Numbered from the stretch's first letter, positions 8,927 to 17,344 are shown. The stretch is DNA of 64,000 nt from Bacillus sp. FJAT-45037 (GCF_002797325.1 NZ_KZ454938.1:291322-355321), one strand, 5' to 3'. Notes: generated by a model from the sequence alone, not told the origin. Numbers and translations are program-made.

Positions 8927-9400
8927 TTGGGTTTACATATTGTGTTGTATCAGCCTGAGATCCCTGCCAACACTGGAAATATTGCCAGAACATGTGCCGG
9001 AACGAATACATCATTACATTTAATCCGACCACTCGGGTTTTCCACTGATGATAAAATGCTTAAACGTGCTGGGTGTGATTATTGGCCAAGTGTGGATATT
9101 CATTATTATGATTCACTTGATGAATTGTTTGCTAAGTATGAAAAAGGGGAGTTTTACTTTATTGAAACCGTTGGAACGAAGAACTTTAGCGAATTTGATT
9201 ACTCAGATGAGCAATTAGATCATTTCTTTGTTTTTGGACGTGAAACAACAGGTATTCCGCAAGAAGTGATTGATCGTAACATTGATCGGTGCTTTAGAAT
9301 TCCTCAAACGGATAATATCCGCTCGTTGAATTTATCGAATACTGCAGCGATTGTTATCTATGAAGCGATTCGTCAGCAAGGATTTAGAGGGTTATCTTAA
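8927..9400 (+). CDS. trmL: tRNA (cytidine/uridine-34-2'-O)-methyltransferase TrmL
   Basis: SPOUT-family enzyme of 157 residues that methylates the ribose of the wobble nucleotide in certain leucine tRNAs using S-adenosylmethionine. The opening LHIVLYQPEIPANTGNIAR, the FFVFGRETTGIP loop and the C-terminal knot segment RSLNLSNTAAIVIYEA are diagnostic. The start is TTG at 8927 with GAGGTG six bases upstream; this gives the N-terminus expected for the family, whereas the GTG at 8918 overlaps the ribosome site. The B. subtilis name is CspR. Together with queG it gives two wobble-base modifiers within 4 kb. Confidence 0.96.
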   Translation: MGLHIVLYQPEIPANTGNIARTCAGTNTSLHLIRPLGFSTDDKMLKRAGCDYWPSVDIHYYDSLDELFAKYEKGEFYFIETVGTKNFSEFDYSDEQLDHFFVFGRETTGIPQEVIDRNIDRCFRIPQTDNIRSLNLSNTAAIVIYEAIRQQGFRGLS

Positions 9401-9404
9401 AACG

Positions 9405-9440
9405 AAAAATGACCTTACTCAATTGAGCAAGGTCATTTTT
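9405..9440. terminator. Bidirectional terminator between trmL and the microprotein gene
   Basis: AAAAATGACCTT pairs with AAGGTCATTTTT, with an inner CTC/GAG stem around an AATT loop. A- and T-runs on both sides let it serve both convergent genes. Confidence 0.85.
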
Positions 9441-9441
9441 G

Positions 9442-9531
9442 TTAGTTCTTATGTGGATTGTCTTCGTAGCCAGCTGTGAAAATCGCAGCTAAAAATGCTA
9501 CACAGACACCAAGGATTAGGATAGTACCCAT
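9442..9531 (-). CDS. 29-residue membrane microprotein
   Basis: Short ORF of 29 codons plus stop. It starts at ATG 9531 with a near-perfect AAGGAGG ribosome site seven bases upstream. The product begins MGTILILGVCVAFLAAI, is one hydrophobic helix for about 20 residues and ends in a polar, charged tail (GYEDNPHKN). It sits between a terminator at its 3' end (9405-9440) and its own upstream spacer, so it looks like an independent transcription unit. It is too short to assign by eye; single-helix proteins of this size in Bacillus often are small subunits of membrane complexes or regulators, but that is only a class-level inference. Confidence 0.72.
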   Translation of the reverse strand: MGTILILGVCVAFLAAIFTAGYEDNPHKN

Positions 9532-9711
9532 GTGTATTCCTCCTTGTTGGACAACGTATTACCTATTATAAAGCAAGTGGACATGGATTGAAATATCAGC
9601 GAGAGAAAATGTTTGTCAAGAAAATGGCGCAGCTTAAGAAATGGCCTTGAGGCTTGCAACGATTAATGAAAACGTTATACTAAAGAGAAGAGTGAAAAAG
9701 GAGGAATATAA

Positions 9712-10017
9712 ATGTATGTTGTAATGAATGAACTACATGTCCCAAGCCAAGCAAAAGAAAATCTATCTAATCGTTTTGGTAAAGCTGCTGATAATATGAA
9801 GAAGGTACCTGGTTGCTTAGAGTTTATGTTCTTAGGTAATGAAAAGGAAGACGGAAAGCAAGTCGTATTCACAAAATGGGAAACAAAAGAACATTACGAA
9901 GAGTGGTTACATAGTGATGCTTTTAAAAATGCACACAAAGAAAAGCGTGAATCAAAAGAAAAAGGACCGACAACAGGAAGTGAACTAAACGCCTACACGG
10001 TTATTCATCAATCCTAA
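9712..10017 (+). CDS. IsdG/HmoA-type haem-degrading monooxygenase
   Basis: Protein of 101 residues with the ABM ferredoxin-like fold. The haem-degrading Asn-Trp-His triad of IsdG enzymes appears as N6, W65 and H75, with almost the same spacing as in the family. Such enzymes open the haem ring to release iron. The segment VPGCLEFMFLGNEKEDGKQ and the helix HYEEWLHSDAFKNAH are typical. The ATG has AAAGGAGGAA upstream. An iron-regulated role would fit, but I see no good Fur box in front of it. It is followed by its own terminator and is probably monocistronic. Confidence 0.88.
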   Translation: MYVVMNELHVPSQAKENLSNRFGKAADNMKKVPGCLEFMFLGNEKEDGKQVVFTKWETKEHYEEWLHSDAFKNAHKEKRESKEKGPTTGSELNAYTVIHQS

Positions 10018-10043
10018 GCAGCAGGCCTGTCCTGCTGCTTTTC
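10017..10043 (+). terminator. Intrinsic terminator after the haem monooxygenase gene
   Basis: AGCAGCAGG pairs with CCTGCTGCT around CCTGT, followed by TTTTCTTTT. The first stem bases overlap the end of the stop codon. Confidence 0.8.
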
Positions 10044-10079
10044 TTTTCGCTTATACAAATAGTTAGGAGTAGCCGAACA

Positions 10080-10637
10080 ATGTCGAATCGCTATATTACA
10101 AGTCATTTTCCGCTTATATCGATTTTGCTGTTTAGTTTGACGTTTGCTCTTTATATGCAAACGTTCTTACTTGAACAGCTAGTAGAGCTTGGCGTTTATG
10201 AGGGGATGCGCGAATTTTTCTCTGAGAATGGCATTAAATTAACGTTATTATTCTTATTAATGTTGTTCTTTTTTATGGTTTTTTCTGCTTTAAAATTAAT
10301 CGCCGATACGACGAATGAATTATCAATGCTTTTCTTTTCAAAAGATGTAGAAGGGTTAGAGTTAAACAAAGCTAGGGCGGGCTCATCGATATTTATGGTC
10401 ATCAGTATCATGTCGATTGCGCTCACGCAGAACATTCTCCATCTAGCAGCGGCATTTGTCCTTGCTTGCTTTATTTATTTTGTCTATTTTGTTTATAAAG
10501 TCAGTGACTCGTTGTCGCCGTTTGGTTTGATTGGATTGATTTTTTTTCATGTAATCTTTTGGAGCACGCTGATTATTGCCGTTATTTATGCTCTTCTGAA
10601 ACTTTATAATAGCTTTATAGCTAGTTTACCATTGTAA
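10080..10637 (+). CDS. Multi-pass membrane protein of unknown function
   Basis: Protein of 185 residues that I do not recognise. Hydrophobic segments at about 9-27, 50-72, 101-121, 124-145 and 147-175 suggest four or five membrane helices. The loop between the second and third helices is mildly charged (SKDVEGLELNKARAG). The ATG at 10080 has TAGGAG upstream at normal spacing. The gene is single, lies between two terminators and converges on the PBP gene. No catalytic motif, metal site or transporter signature is visible. Confidence 0.75.
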   Translation: MSNRYITSHFPLISILLFSLTFALYMQTFLLEQLVELGVYEGMREFFSENGIKLTLLFLLMLFFFMVFSALKLIADTTNELSMLFFSKDVEGLELNKARAGSSIFMVISIMSIALTQNILHLAAAFVLACFIYFVYFVYKVSDSLSPFGLIGLIFFHVIFWSTLIIAVIYALLKLYNSFIASLPL

Positions 10638-10666
10638 AAGGACTGACAAATGATGTCAGTCCTTTT
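10637..10666. terminator. Bidirectional terminator between the membrane protein and PBP genes
   Basis: AAAGGACTGACA pairs perfectly with TGTCAGTCCTTT around AATGA. It serves the plus-strand gene ending at 10637 and the minus-strand gene ending at 10667. Confidence 0.88.
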
Positions 10667-12526
10667 CTAATTGCGCATTATCTCTCTCCAAATGGTGAGG
10701 TGAGGGGACTGACTGTAAATAGAGGAAATCGATTCGCGGCGATCCATTCCAACCCAGACGCCTGTTGTGTATTGATCGTTCATCCCAATAAACCACACAT
10801 CATGATAATCATTTGTCGTTCCTGTCTTCCCTCCGACGTAACTAGACGAAATGTTAGCCTTTTTCCCTGTGCCACTTCTGACAACTTCGGCAAGGAGACT
10901 TCTCATTTTTTCGGTTGTGTCGATACTCCATATTTCTTCCTCGGGTGGGTTCCAGTTATAAAGAATCTCACCTTCTGCATTTTTGACGGCCCGTATCCCA
11001 TAGGCTGGAGCGTATTGACCGCTTCTTGCAAATGGAGTGTACGCTCGGGTCATCTCAAGTGGGGACATGCCGTATGTAAATCCGCCGAGGGATGAGGGGA
11101 GTTGGCGATCTTCAGCTACTACTTTGTCAAAATTAAAGACATCTAAATAGGAAAAAGCTGTTTCTACTCCAAGTCGATCGAGTAATCGAACCGCTGGCGT
11201 GTTGTAAGAATGCTTAAAGGCAGTAGTAAGACTTACATTACCGTATGGCCCGCCACCGAAGTTTCTCGGACAGTAACCACCGCTGCAGAAGTGATTGGCA
11301 TTCACGGAACTTTGCAAGGGAACTTGAAGCTCTTCGATGTAGGGTGCGTAAGAAAGTAATGGTTTAATGGCTGAGCCTGGCTGTCTATACATCTGATAAC
11401 CTCGGTGGAAATCGAACTTCTCATAGCCTTTACCCGCTGTGATCGCGACTAATTCATTCCGGCTGTGATCAATTATGACCGCAGATGATTGAATATTTGA
11501 ATGTGGCAATTGACGATTAATCACATGAATGGCCTTTGCTTGCTTTGCTGGATCAAGTGCTGTTTCAATATGGACGCCTTTTGCGAGTATTTGCTGTACT
11601 CTGGCGTCGATTTGCTTTTGAATGGATTCTTGCTGTTCTACCGAGCTCGCTTGCTGGAGACTTTGGTCAAAGCCTTCTTGGCTAGCAATAAGGTCGGCAA
11701 GCTCTGCGTGAATATATGTGACGTAATCTGGGTATTGATCGATCCGTGCTCGTGGTGAGATCTTTACCGTTTCAGCATAGGCAATCGTTGCTTCGTCATC
11801 AGTAATTACCTCTGCTTCTAGCATCTTTTCAATAATCCAGTCTTTTCGAAGATTAGTCCTATCACTGTTTTGAATCGGATCATAATGGGTTGGATTATTC
11901 GGAACCGCACTCAAAAAAGCAATTTCAGCAATCGAAAGCTCTGCGCTCGTTCGACCGAAGTAATAATGACTGGCAGCCTCAAACCCATAGACGCCATTAT
12001 GAAAGTAGATCGTATTTAGATATAGTTCAATGATCGTTTCTTTGGAAAACTGTTTTTCTATTTCATATGCATAAAGAAGTTCACTTAGCTTACGATTGTA
12101 GCTTTGTTCATGCGAGAGGAAGACATTGCGTGCGAGCTGCTGTGTCATAGTGCTCGCGCCTTCTTCAATGCTGTTACTTTTACTATTAATAATGAGAGCT
12201 CGGATAATGGCTGTAGCGTCATATCCATTATGGTCAAAGAACCTACGATCTTCCGTCGAAATAAATGCATTCATGACTTGTTGGGGAATTTGTTCATAGG
12301 TAAGGTAACGTCTATTACCATCTTGAAAAATCTCTGAAATAACTGAGCCATCTCGGTCATAGATATAACTATTCCTTGAGATTTCAATTTCCTGAAGGGA
12401 TACATGTTCTTGAACAGCCTCACTTATCGTTTGAACTTCATTTATTTCTGCGGTTGCTTCGATGAAAAGAAAAGCAAAACTAGCAAACAATATGAGAATA
12501 AGAAACCAACCGATTGATGTTTTCAT
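10667..12526 (-). CDS. Class A penicillin-binding protein (glycosyltransferase and transpeptidase)
   Basis: Bifunctional peptidoglycan synthase of 619 residues, anchored by one N-terminal helix (about 5-24). The GT51 domain shows STEDRRFFDHNGYD and STMTQQLARN. The transpeptidase domain carries the active-site SxxK in QPGSAIKP, the SxN motif in HSYNTPA and KTGT in GGKTGTTNDYHD. The size is on the short side for Bacillus class A PBPs, nearest the sporulation-related PbpF/PbpG/PbpD group; which paralogue it is cannot be decided here. It lies opposite prkA, a sporulation gene. The ribosome site (GGAAAAGAG) is moderate. Confidence 0.93.
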   Translation of the reverse strand: MKTSIGWFLILILFASFAFLFIEATAEINEVQTISEAVQEHVSLQEIEISRNSYIYDRDGSVISEIFQDGNRRYLTYEQIPQQVMNAFISTEDRRFFDHNGYDATAIIRALIINSKSNSIEEGASTMTQQLARNVFLSHEQSYNRKLSELLYAYEIEKQFSKETIIELYLNTIYFHNGVYGFEAASHYYFGRTSAELSIAEIAFLSAVPNNPTHYDPIQNSDRTNLRKDWIIEKMLEAEVITDDEATIAYAETVKISPRARIDQYPDYVTYIHAELADLIASQEGFDQSLQQASSVEQQESIQKQIDARVQQILAKGVHIETALDPAKQAKAIHVINRQLPHSNIQSSAVIIDHSRNELVAITAGKGYEKFDFHRGYQMYRQPGSAIKPLLSYAPYIEELQVPLQSSVNANHFCSGGYCPRNFGGGPYGNVSLTTAFKHSYNTPAVRLLDRLGVETAFSYLDVFNFDKVVAEDRQLPSSLGGFTYGMSPLEMTRAYTPFARSGQYAPAYGIRAVKNAEGEILYNWNPPEEEIWSIDTTEKMRSLLAEVVRSGTGKKANISSSYVGGKTGTTNDYHDVWFIGMNDQYTTGVWVGMDRRESISSIYSQSPHLTIWREIMRN

Positions 12527-12636
12527 TTTTTACACTCTTTTCCTATTAATCACTCATGATTGTACCATGATGCTCGTTTGTTATGTATTGAAACCGTCAT
12601 GTTACTTAGGAAAATCTGAGCTTATTGAAATGTGAT

Positions 12637-12665
12637 GCATGTTCACCTAGACAAACGCATAAAGT
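12637..12665 (+). promoter_or_regulatory. SigE-type promoter of prkA
   Basis: GCATGTT (12637-12643), a 14-base spacer and CATAAAGT (12658-12665) fit the SigE consensus (KMATATT, 14-15 bases, CATACAHT) with one mismatch in the -35 and two in the -10. B. subtilis prkA is transcribed by SigE in the mother cell. Confidence 0.6.
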
Positions 12666-12706
12666 GTATTAATCTCTCTTGACCACGAGGATGGGGGTAT
12701 ATATTA

Positions 12707-14602
12707 ATGGATATCTTAAAAAAAATCGAAAATTTCAGAGTAGAAGAAGAACGGTTAAAATGGGAAGGATCCTTTGCTGATTACTTAGAGTTACTAAGAG
12801 AGAAGCCACATGTTGCACAGACGGCACACTCACGCGTTTATCATATGATTAAAGGTGCTGGTGTGGAAGAGGAAAACGGAGCAAAGACATATTCGTTTTT
12901 CAGTGATCAAATTTATGGGTTAGAAGAATCTATTGAAAAACTAGTAGAAGAATACTTTCACTCCGCTGCAAAAAGGCTTGATGTAAGAAAACGTATTTTA
13001 TTATTAATGGGTCCTGTAAGTGGAGGGAAATCAACCCTTGTGACGATGTTAAAAAGAGGTCTAGAGCAATACTCTAGAACAGACGAAGGAGCTGTCTATG
13101 CGATTAAAGGCTGCCCGATGCATGAGGACCCGCTACATTTGATTCCGCAGCATTTACGTAAAGACTTTTTTAATGAGTATGGTGTGAAGATCGAAGGGAA
13201 CTTATCTCCACTAAATATGATGAGACTCGAGCAAGAATATGGTGGACGGATTGAAGATGTGATCGTTGAGAGGATCTTTTTCTCAGAAGATAAACGAACA
13301 GGGATTGGTACGTTTAGCCCATCCGATCCGAAGTCCCAAGACATTGCTGATTTAACAGGAAGCATTGACTTCTCAACCATTGCTGAATACGGTTCTGAAT
13401 CTGATCCGCGTGCTTATCGTTTTGACGGGGAACTAAACAAAGCGAACCGAGGAATGATGGAGTTCCAAGAGATGTTAAAATGTGATGAGAAATTTTTATG
13501 GCATTTATTATCTTTAACACAAGAAGGAAACTTTAAAGCGGGTAGATTTGCGTTAATTTCAGCGGATGAATTAATCGTCGCTCATACGAATGAATCTGAG
13601 TATAAGTCCTTTATTTCTAATAAAAAAAACGAAGCTCTCCATTCGAGGATTATTGTCATGAAGATTCCATACAATCTGAAGGTGAGTGAAGAAGAGCGAA
13701 TTTATCAAAAGATGATTCAGGATAGTGATCTATCTCATGTGCATATTGCTCCTCACGCCTTAAAGGTGGCGGCCATCTTTACGATCTTAACTCGCTTAAA
13801 AGATCCGAAAAAACAAGGCATTGATCATGTGAAAAAAATGCGTCTCTACGATGGAGAGAGTGTGGAAGGGTTTAACTCACAAGACCTAGAAGAATTAAAA
13901 GCGGAGCATCCAGATGAAGGAATGAGTGGCATTGACCCTCGTTATGTCATTAACCGCATCTCATCAGCGATCATTCGCAAGCAACTAACATCAATCAATG
14001 CCCTTGATGTCTTGCGTTCGATTAAAGAAGGATTAAGCCAACACGCTTCCATCTCACAAGAAGACCGCGATCGCTATCTGGACTTTATCGCCGTTGCGAG
14101 AAAAGAATATGATAAGATTGCGAAAAAAGAAGTTCAAAAAGCATTCGTCTATTCGTATGATGAGTCAGCGAAAACATTAATGGATAATTATTTAGATAAC
14201 GTCGAAGCTTACTGCAATAAAAATAAATTACGAGACCCACTCACAGGTGAAGAGATGACACCAGATGAGAAGCTTATGCGCTCGATCGAGGAGCAGATTG
14301 GTATCTCTGAAAATGCGAAAAAAGCATTTCGTGAAGAGATTCTGATTCGCATCTCAGCATACGCCCGTAAAGGAAAGAAATTTGATTACAATTCACATGA
14401 ACGTTTACGTGAAGCCATTCAGAAGAAATTATTTGCCGATTTGAAAGACATCGTTAAAATTACGACATCGGTAAAAACACCAGATGAGTCACAATTAAAG
14501 AAAGTGAACGATGTTATTGCTCGATTAATTGATGAGCATGGTTACAATTCTACATCAGCGAACGAATTATTACGCTATGTAGGTAGCTTGCTGAACAGGT
14601 AA
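12707..14602 (+). CDS. prkA: PrkA AAA+ ATPase / serine kinase-like sporulation protein
   Basis: Protein of 631 residues, the normal PrkA length. The N-terminal AAA+ domain has Walker A GPVSGGKST at 102-110, and the C-terminal PrkA domain has the family's conserved basic region. It has been described as a protein kinase and more recently as an AAA+ protease-like ATPase that promotes sporulation. The ATG at 12707 follows GGATGGGGG. In B. subtilis yhbH lies directly downstream; here a signal peptidase gene and about 670 bases of repeats separate them. SpoVR, its usual functional partner along with YhbH, is encoded at 46526-47938. Confidence 0.97.
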   Translation: MDILKKIENFRVEEERLKWEGSFADYLELLREKPHVAQTAHSRVYHMIKGAGVEEENGAKTYSFFSDQIYGLEESIEKLVEEYFHSAAKRLDVRKRILLLMGPVSGGKSTLVTMLKRGLEQYSRTDEGAVYAIKGCPMHEDPLHLIPQHLRKDFFNEYGVKIEGNLSPLNMMRLEQEYGGRIEDVIVERIFFSEDKRTGIGTFSPSDPKSQDIADLTGSIDFSTIAEYGSESDPRAYRFDGELNKANRGMMEFQEMLKCDEKFLWHLLSLTQEGNFKAGRFALISADELIVAHTNESEYKSFISNKKNEALHSRIIVMKIPYNLKVSEEERIYQKMIQDSDLSHVHIAPHALKVAAIFTILTRLKDPKKQGIDHVKKMRLYDGESVEGFNSQDLEELKAEHPDEGMSGIDPRYVINRISSAIIRKQLTSINALDVLRSIKEGLSQHASISQEDRDRYLDFIAVARKEYDKIAKKEVQKAFVYSYDESAKTLMDNYLDNVEAYCNKNKLRDPLTGEEMTPDEKLMRSIEEQIGISENAKKAFREEILIRISAYARKGKKFDYNSHERLREAIQKKLFADLKDIVKITTSVKTPDESQLKKVNDVIARLIDEHGYNSTSANELLRYVGSLLNR

Positions 14603-14606
14603 TAAG

Positions 14607-14643
14607 AAATCGCCACTTCATTATTGAGGTGGTGATTTTTTTT
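14607..14643 (+). terminator. Intrinsic terminator after prkA
   Basis: AAATCGCCACTTCA pairs with TGAGGTGGTGATTT around TTAT and runs into a T-tract of nine. Because it ends the prkA transcript, yhbH must have its own promoter. Confidence 0.88.
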
Positions 14644-14711
14644 GGCAATTTCAACTTGTCCTGTTAGAAGAAGGGTGGTAAATTAAAGAAAATCATGTAC
14701 GGAGGCCATCT

Positions 14712-15260
14712 ATGAATGCATTTCGAAGCCATTGGGTCGATTGGTTAAAAGCGATTATTGTCGCTCTTTTATTCGCGACCATTATCCGAGCATTTTTCTT
14801 TATTAGTTACGAAGTAAGAGGAGAGTCAATGATGCCAAGTGCTTATGATGGCGAACGGTTCATTATAAATAAGGTTGGATATAACTTTGTTGAGCCGGAC
14901 CGATTCGATTTAATTGTGTTTCATGCAACTGAAACAGAAGATTATATTAAAAGAGTAATTGCCTTACCTGGTGATACGGTACAATATGTCGATGATCGTT
15001 TGTATATCAATGGGGAGTATGTCGATGAACCTTTTTTAGTTGAGAGAGTAGAAGAGGGAAATCGTATGCCTTACACATATGATTTTGCTTACCCACAAGT
15101 GATTCCAGAAGGACATGTATTCGTCTTAGGCGATAATCGTCCCTATAGCAAAGACAGTCGGATGATCGGACCCATTAGTTATGAGAGCATCGTCGGAAAA
15201 GTGGACATGCGATTCTGGCCCATTACAGCAGCTGGATGGATGAATGATGCAAAGGAATAG
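14712..15260 (+). CDS. Type I signal peptidase
   Basis: Membrane protease of 182 residues that removes signal peptides from exported proteins, in the size range of the Bacillus SipS/SipT group. One N-terminal helix (about 12-30) is followed by the catalytic region: the nucleophile is S39 in RGESMMPS and the general base K80 in DYIKRVIALPGD. The C-terminal box GDNRPYSKDSRMIG is canonical. The ribosome site is GGAGG. It sits between prkA and yhbH, an insertion relative to the B. subtilis order, bounded by terminators on both sides. Confidence 0.96.
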   Translation: MNAFRSHWVDWLKAIIVALLFATIIRAFFFISYEVRGESMMPSAYDGERFIINKVGYNFVEPDRFDLIVFHATETEDYIKRVIALPGDTVQYVDDRLYINGEYVDEPFLVERVEEGNRMPYTYDFAYPQVIPEGHVFVLGDNRPYSKDSRMIGPISYESIVGKVDMRFWPITAAGWMNDAKE

Positions 15261-15262
15261 AT

Positions 15263-15301
15263 AAAAAACACTAGAACCTGTTAGGGGTTGTAGTGTTTTT
15301 T
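15263..15301 (+). terminator. Intrinsic terminator after the signal peptidase gene
   Basis: AAAAAACACTA pairs with TAGTGTTTTTT with an inner GAACC/GGGTT-type stem. Confidence 0.85.
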
Positions 15302-15368
15302 GCTTGTGCGGGTGCAATCTGTGGCTTATGGGGGTTGGAGGTCAATCATTGTTAGCTTAATAAGTGGG

Positions 15369-15464
15369 TTTCGCGCGAATCAGACTCGTTTCCGCGCTAA
15401 TACCTTACGTTTGCGAGCGAACAGTTGGCACTTTCGCGCAAACTAAGCAAGTTTTCGCGCAAAC
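15369..15464. repeat. Degenerate tandem repeat with TTTCGCGC core
   Basis: Five copies of a short core start at 15369 (TTTCGCGCGAAT), 15389 (TTTCCGCGCTAA), 15410 (TTTGCGAGCGAA), 15432 (TTTCGCGCAAAC) and 15453 (TTTCGCGCAAAC). The start-to-start spacing is 20, 21, 22 and 21 bases, two helical turns. Cores are GC-rich palindromes around CGCG; the spacers between them are unrelated. It is not coding in any frame I would accept. Confidence 0.75.
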
Positions 15465-15523
15465 GCATCAAGAAAATGGAAAATACTCTCGCGCTCTCCA
15501 TTTTATACGCCGCTAAACGGACA

Positions 15524-15780
15524 CCTCCGCTTTTCTGTCTAGCTGCGGTTTCCAGAGGCTCGTGGACAAATAACCTGTTAGATATAAAAGCAAAAAGCGC
15601 TTTTAATCTGCCAGAACATTTGCATGACGCCTCTAAGCGGCAACCTTCGCTTTTCTGTCTAGCTTCGCCTCCTTGGAATTCGGGGAAAACCGGTGAATCC
15701 AACGAAGTCAAAAAACGACTTCGTATGGCTCCCCCTAGTTTTCCCTCATTCCAGAACAGTCGCCTCCGCTTTTCTGTTAA
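15524..15780. repeat. Three dispersed copies of a CCTCCGCTTTTCTGTCTAGCT repeat
   Basis: Near-identical 18-21 base segments lie at 15524-15544, 15644-15664 (one mismatch) and 15763-15780 (3' end diverged). CCAGAACA occurs upstream of the second and third copies. ORFs on both strands across this stretch translate the repeat and are not credible genes. Confidence 0.72.
15675..15752. repeat. Fold-back (nested inverted repeat) segment
   Basis: Three nested arms are visible: GGAAT (15675-15679) with ATTCC (15748-15752), GGGAAAAC (15683-15690) with GTTTTCCC (15738-15745), and ACGAAGTC (15702-15709) with GACTTCGT (15717-15724). It lies between the second and third copies of the dispersed repeat. Confidence 0.7.
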
Positions 15781-15975
15781 TTTGTCAGAATTTATTGGCA
15801 ACTATGATCCCTGTCTGCATAGGATATTATAAGCCCCCATTTTACACTCTAAAACAAAGGGCGATTCGAGATTAGTATATGACTGTGGATGACAAAATGT
15901 GACTCGAGGCATGGATGAAATAAGAATTGAGTTTTCTTTATACAGAGGATGGAGTATACAAGGAGGGGAATGGTT

Positions 15976-17148
15976 GTGAATAATCAAGATAAACATAACT
16001 TTGTCGTGTCCCAGGAGAATTGGTCCCTCCATCGCAAGGGCCATCAAGATCAGAGACGTCATCAAGAGAAGGTGCAAGAAGCCATTAAGAAAAACCTTCC
16101 GGACTTAGTGAGTGAAGAAAATATCGTGATGTCCAATGGGCGGGAAGTGATTCGTATTCCAATTCGCTCGTTAGATGAATACAAAATTCGTTACAACTAC
16201 GATAAAAATAAGCATGTGGGTCAAGGAAAAGGTGATAGTAAGGTCGGTGATGTGGTTGCACGCGATCCGAATGCAGAGAAAAAAGCAGCCGGACCAGGGA
16301 AAGGTCAAGGGGCGGGTGAAGAGGCTGGGGAAGATTATTTTGAAGCGGAAGTGTCGATTCTCGAGCTGCAAGAAATGTTGTTTAAGGAATTAGAACTACC
16401 CAATTTACAAAAGAAAGAAGACGCAGAAATTATCGTTGAAGACATCTCATTTAATGACATTCGTAAAAAAGGATTGATGGGGAATGTCGATAAACGAAGA
16501 ACGATCTTATCAGCTATTAAACGTAATGCTCTTGAAGGAAGACCTGGTATTATCCCGATTTATAATGATGATTTACGTTTTAAAACTTGGACAGAAACAA
16601 TTCGTCCAGAATCCAAAGCCGTCGTATTAGCAATGATGGACACAAGCGGATCGATGGGACGTTGGGAGAAGTATATGGCACGTAGTTTCTTTTTTTGGAT
16701 GACGAGATTTTTACGGACGAAATATGAAACAGTGGATATTGAATTTATTGCTCATCATACCGAAGCGAAAGTTGTATCAGAGGAAGACTTTTTCTCAAAA
16801 GGGGAAAGTGGAGGGACAATTTGCTCGTCTGCTTACCGGAAAGCATTAGAACTCGTCCATGAAAAATATGATCCTAAACGCTACAATATTTATCCGTTTC
16901 ATTTTTCTGATGGAGATAACTTAACCTCTGATAATGCCAGATGTTTAAAATTAGTACAGGAGCTCATGGAGAAAAGTAGTATGTTTGGGTACGGGGAAGT
17001 CAATCAGTACAGCCGCCACTCAACCTTAATGAGTGCTTATAAAAACATCGACAATCCACGCTTTCGTCATCACATTCTTAAAGATAAAGGTGACGTGTAC
17101 CACGCGATGAAGACATTCTTTAAGAAAGAAGAAGGCGCCATGGTATAA
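15976..17148 (+). CDS. yhbH: Sporulation protein YhbH (DUF444)
   Basis: Protein of 390 residues of the DUF444/YeaH family. A basic N-terminus ([19 protein letters not shown]) is followed by a Gly-rich charged linker (about 90-120) and a von Willebrand A-like domain with the metal-site motif MMDTSGSMG. The start chosen is GTG at 15976, nine bases after AGGAGG; the ATG at 15970 is too close to that site. B. subtilis yhbH is SigE-dependent and needed for normal sporulation; enterobacterial homologues (YeaH) work with YeaG (PrkA) and YcgB (SpoVR). A terminator follows at 17167. Confidence 0.95.
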   Translation: MNNQDKHNFVVSQENWSLHRKGHQDQRRHQEKVQEAIKKNLPDLVSEENIVMSNGREVIRIPIRSLDEYKIRYNYDKNKHVGQGKGDSKVGDVVARDPNAEKKAAGPGKGQGAGEEAGEDYFEAEVSILELQEMLFKELELPNLQKKEDAEIIVEDISFNDIRKKGLMGNVDKRRTILSAIKRNALEGRPGIIPIYNDDLRFKTWTETIRPESKAVVLAMMDTSGSMGRWEKYMARSFFFWMTRFLRTKYETVDIEFIAHHTEAKVVSEEDFFSKGESGGTICSSAYRKALELVHEKYDPKRYNIYPFHFSDGDNLTSDNARCLKLVQELMEKSSMFGYGEVNQYSRHSTLMSAYKNIDNPRFRHHILKDKGDVYHAMKTFFKKEEGAMV

Positions 17149-17166
17149 ATTTGATTAGGTCAAAAA

Positions 17167-17218
17167 CCCTGCTATAGCTGGCTTCCTTTAAGGAAAGACA
17201 GCTAGCGGGCTTTTTTTC
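17167..17218 (+). terminator. Intrinsic terminator after yhbH
   Basis: CCTGCTA-TAGCTG pairs with CAGC-TAGCGGG, an inner TTCC/GGAA stem closes the loop, and seven T residues follow. Confidence 0.8.
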
Positions 17219-17265
17219 TGTAGAAACGGTTGAGGCGCAATACATCAAAAAGAAATCGATTTTTC

Positions 17266-17280
17266 TGATAATGTTTCTCA
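17266..17280 (+). promoter_or_regulatory. Upstream Fur box (weaker)
   Basis: TGATAATGTTTCTCA matches the 7-1-7 Fur motif TGATAATNATTATCA with two mismatches. It lies eight bases upstream of the -35 element at 17289. Confidence 0.5.
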
Positions 17281-17288
17281 TTTAACTA

Positions 17289-17317
17289 TTGATTATAAAG
17301 AAAGATAGGCGTATAAT
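17289..17317 (+). promoter_or_regulatory. SigA promoter of the FhuF-like transcript
   Basis: TTGATT (17289-17294) and TATAAT (17312-17317) are separated by exactly 17 bases. The predicted start near 17324 lies just before a strong Fur box. Confidence 0.7.
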
Positions 17318-17329
17318 CACAATTATTAA

Positions 17330-17344
17330 TGATAATCATTTTCA
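17330..17344 (+). promoter_or_regulatory. Fur box overlapping the start of the transcript
   Basis: TGATAATCATTTTCA matches TGATAATNATTATCA with a single mismatch. Its position just downstream of the predicted start site is suited to iron-dependent repression by Fur. Confidence 0.8.

Noticed and set aside
9667-9681. TGAAAACGTTATAC as a CcpA (cre) site before the haem monooxygenase gene
   Set aside because: The 3' half fails at the conserved CA, and the gene has no known carbon-control role.
10700-11095. 131-codon plus-strand ORF inside the PBP gene
   Set aside because: It is antisense to the conserved transpeptidase domain and lacks a ribosome site.
15369-15464. Tandem array as a CRISPR
   Set aside because: The repeated core is only about 12 bases and degenerate, the period is 20-22 bases and there are no cas genes.
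15397-15875. Overlapping ORFs of 60-135 codons on both strands
   Set aside because: They are translations of the repeat island, have no good ribosome sites and overlap each other.
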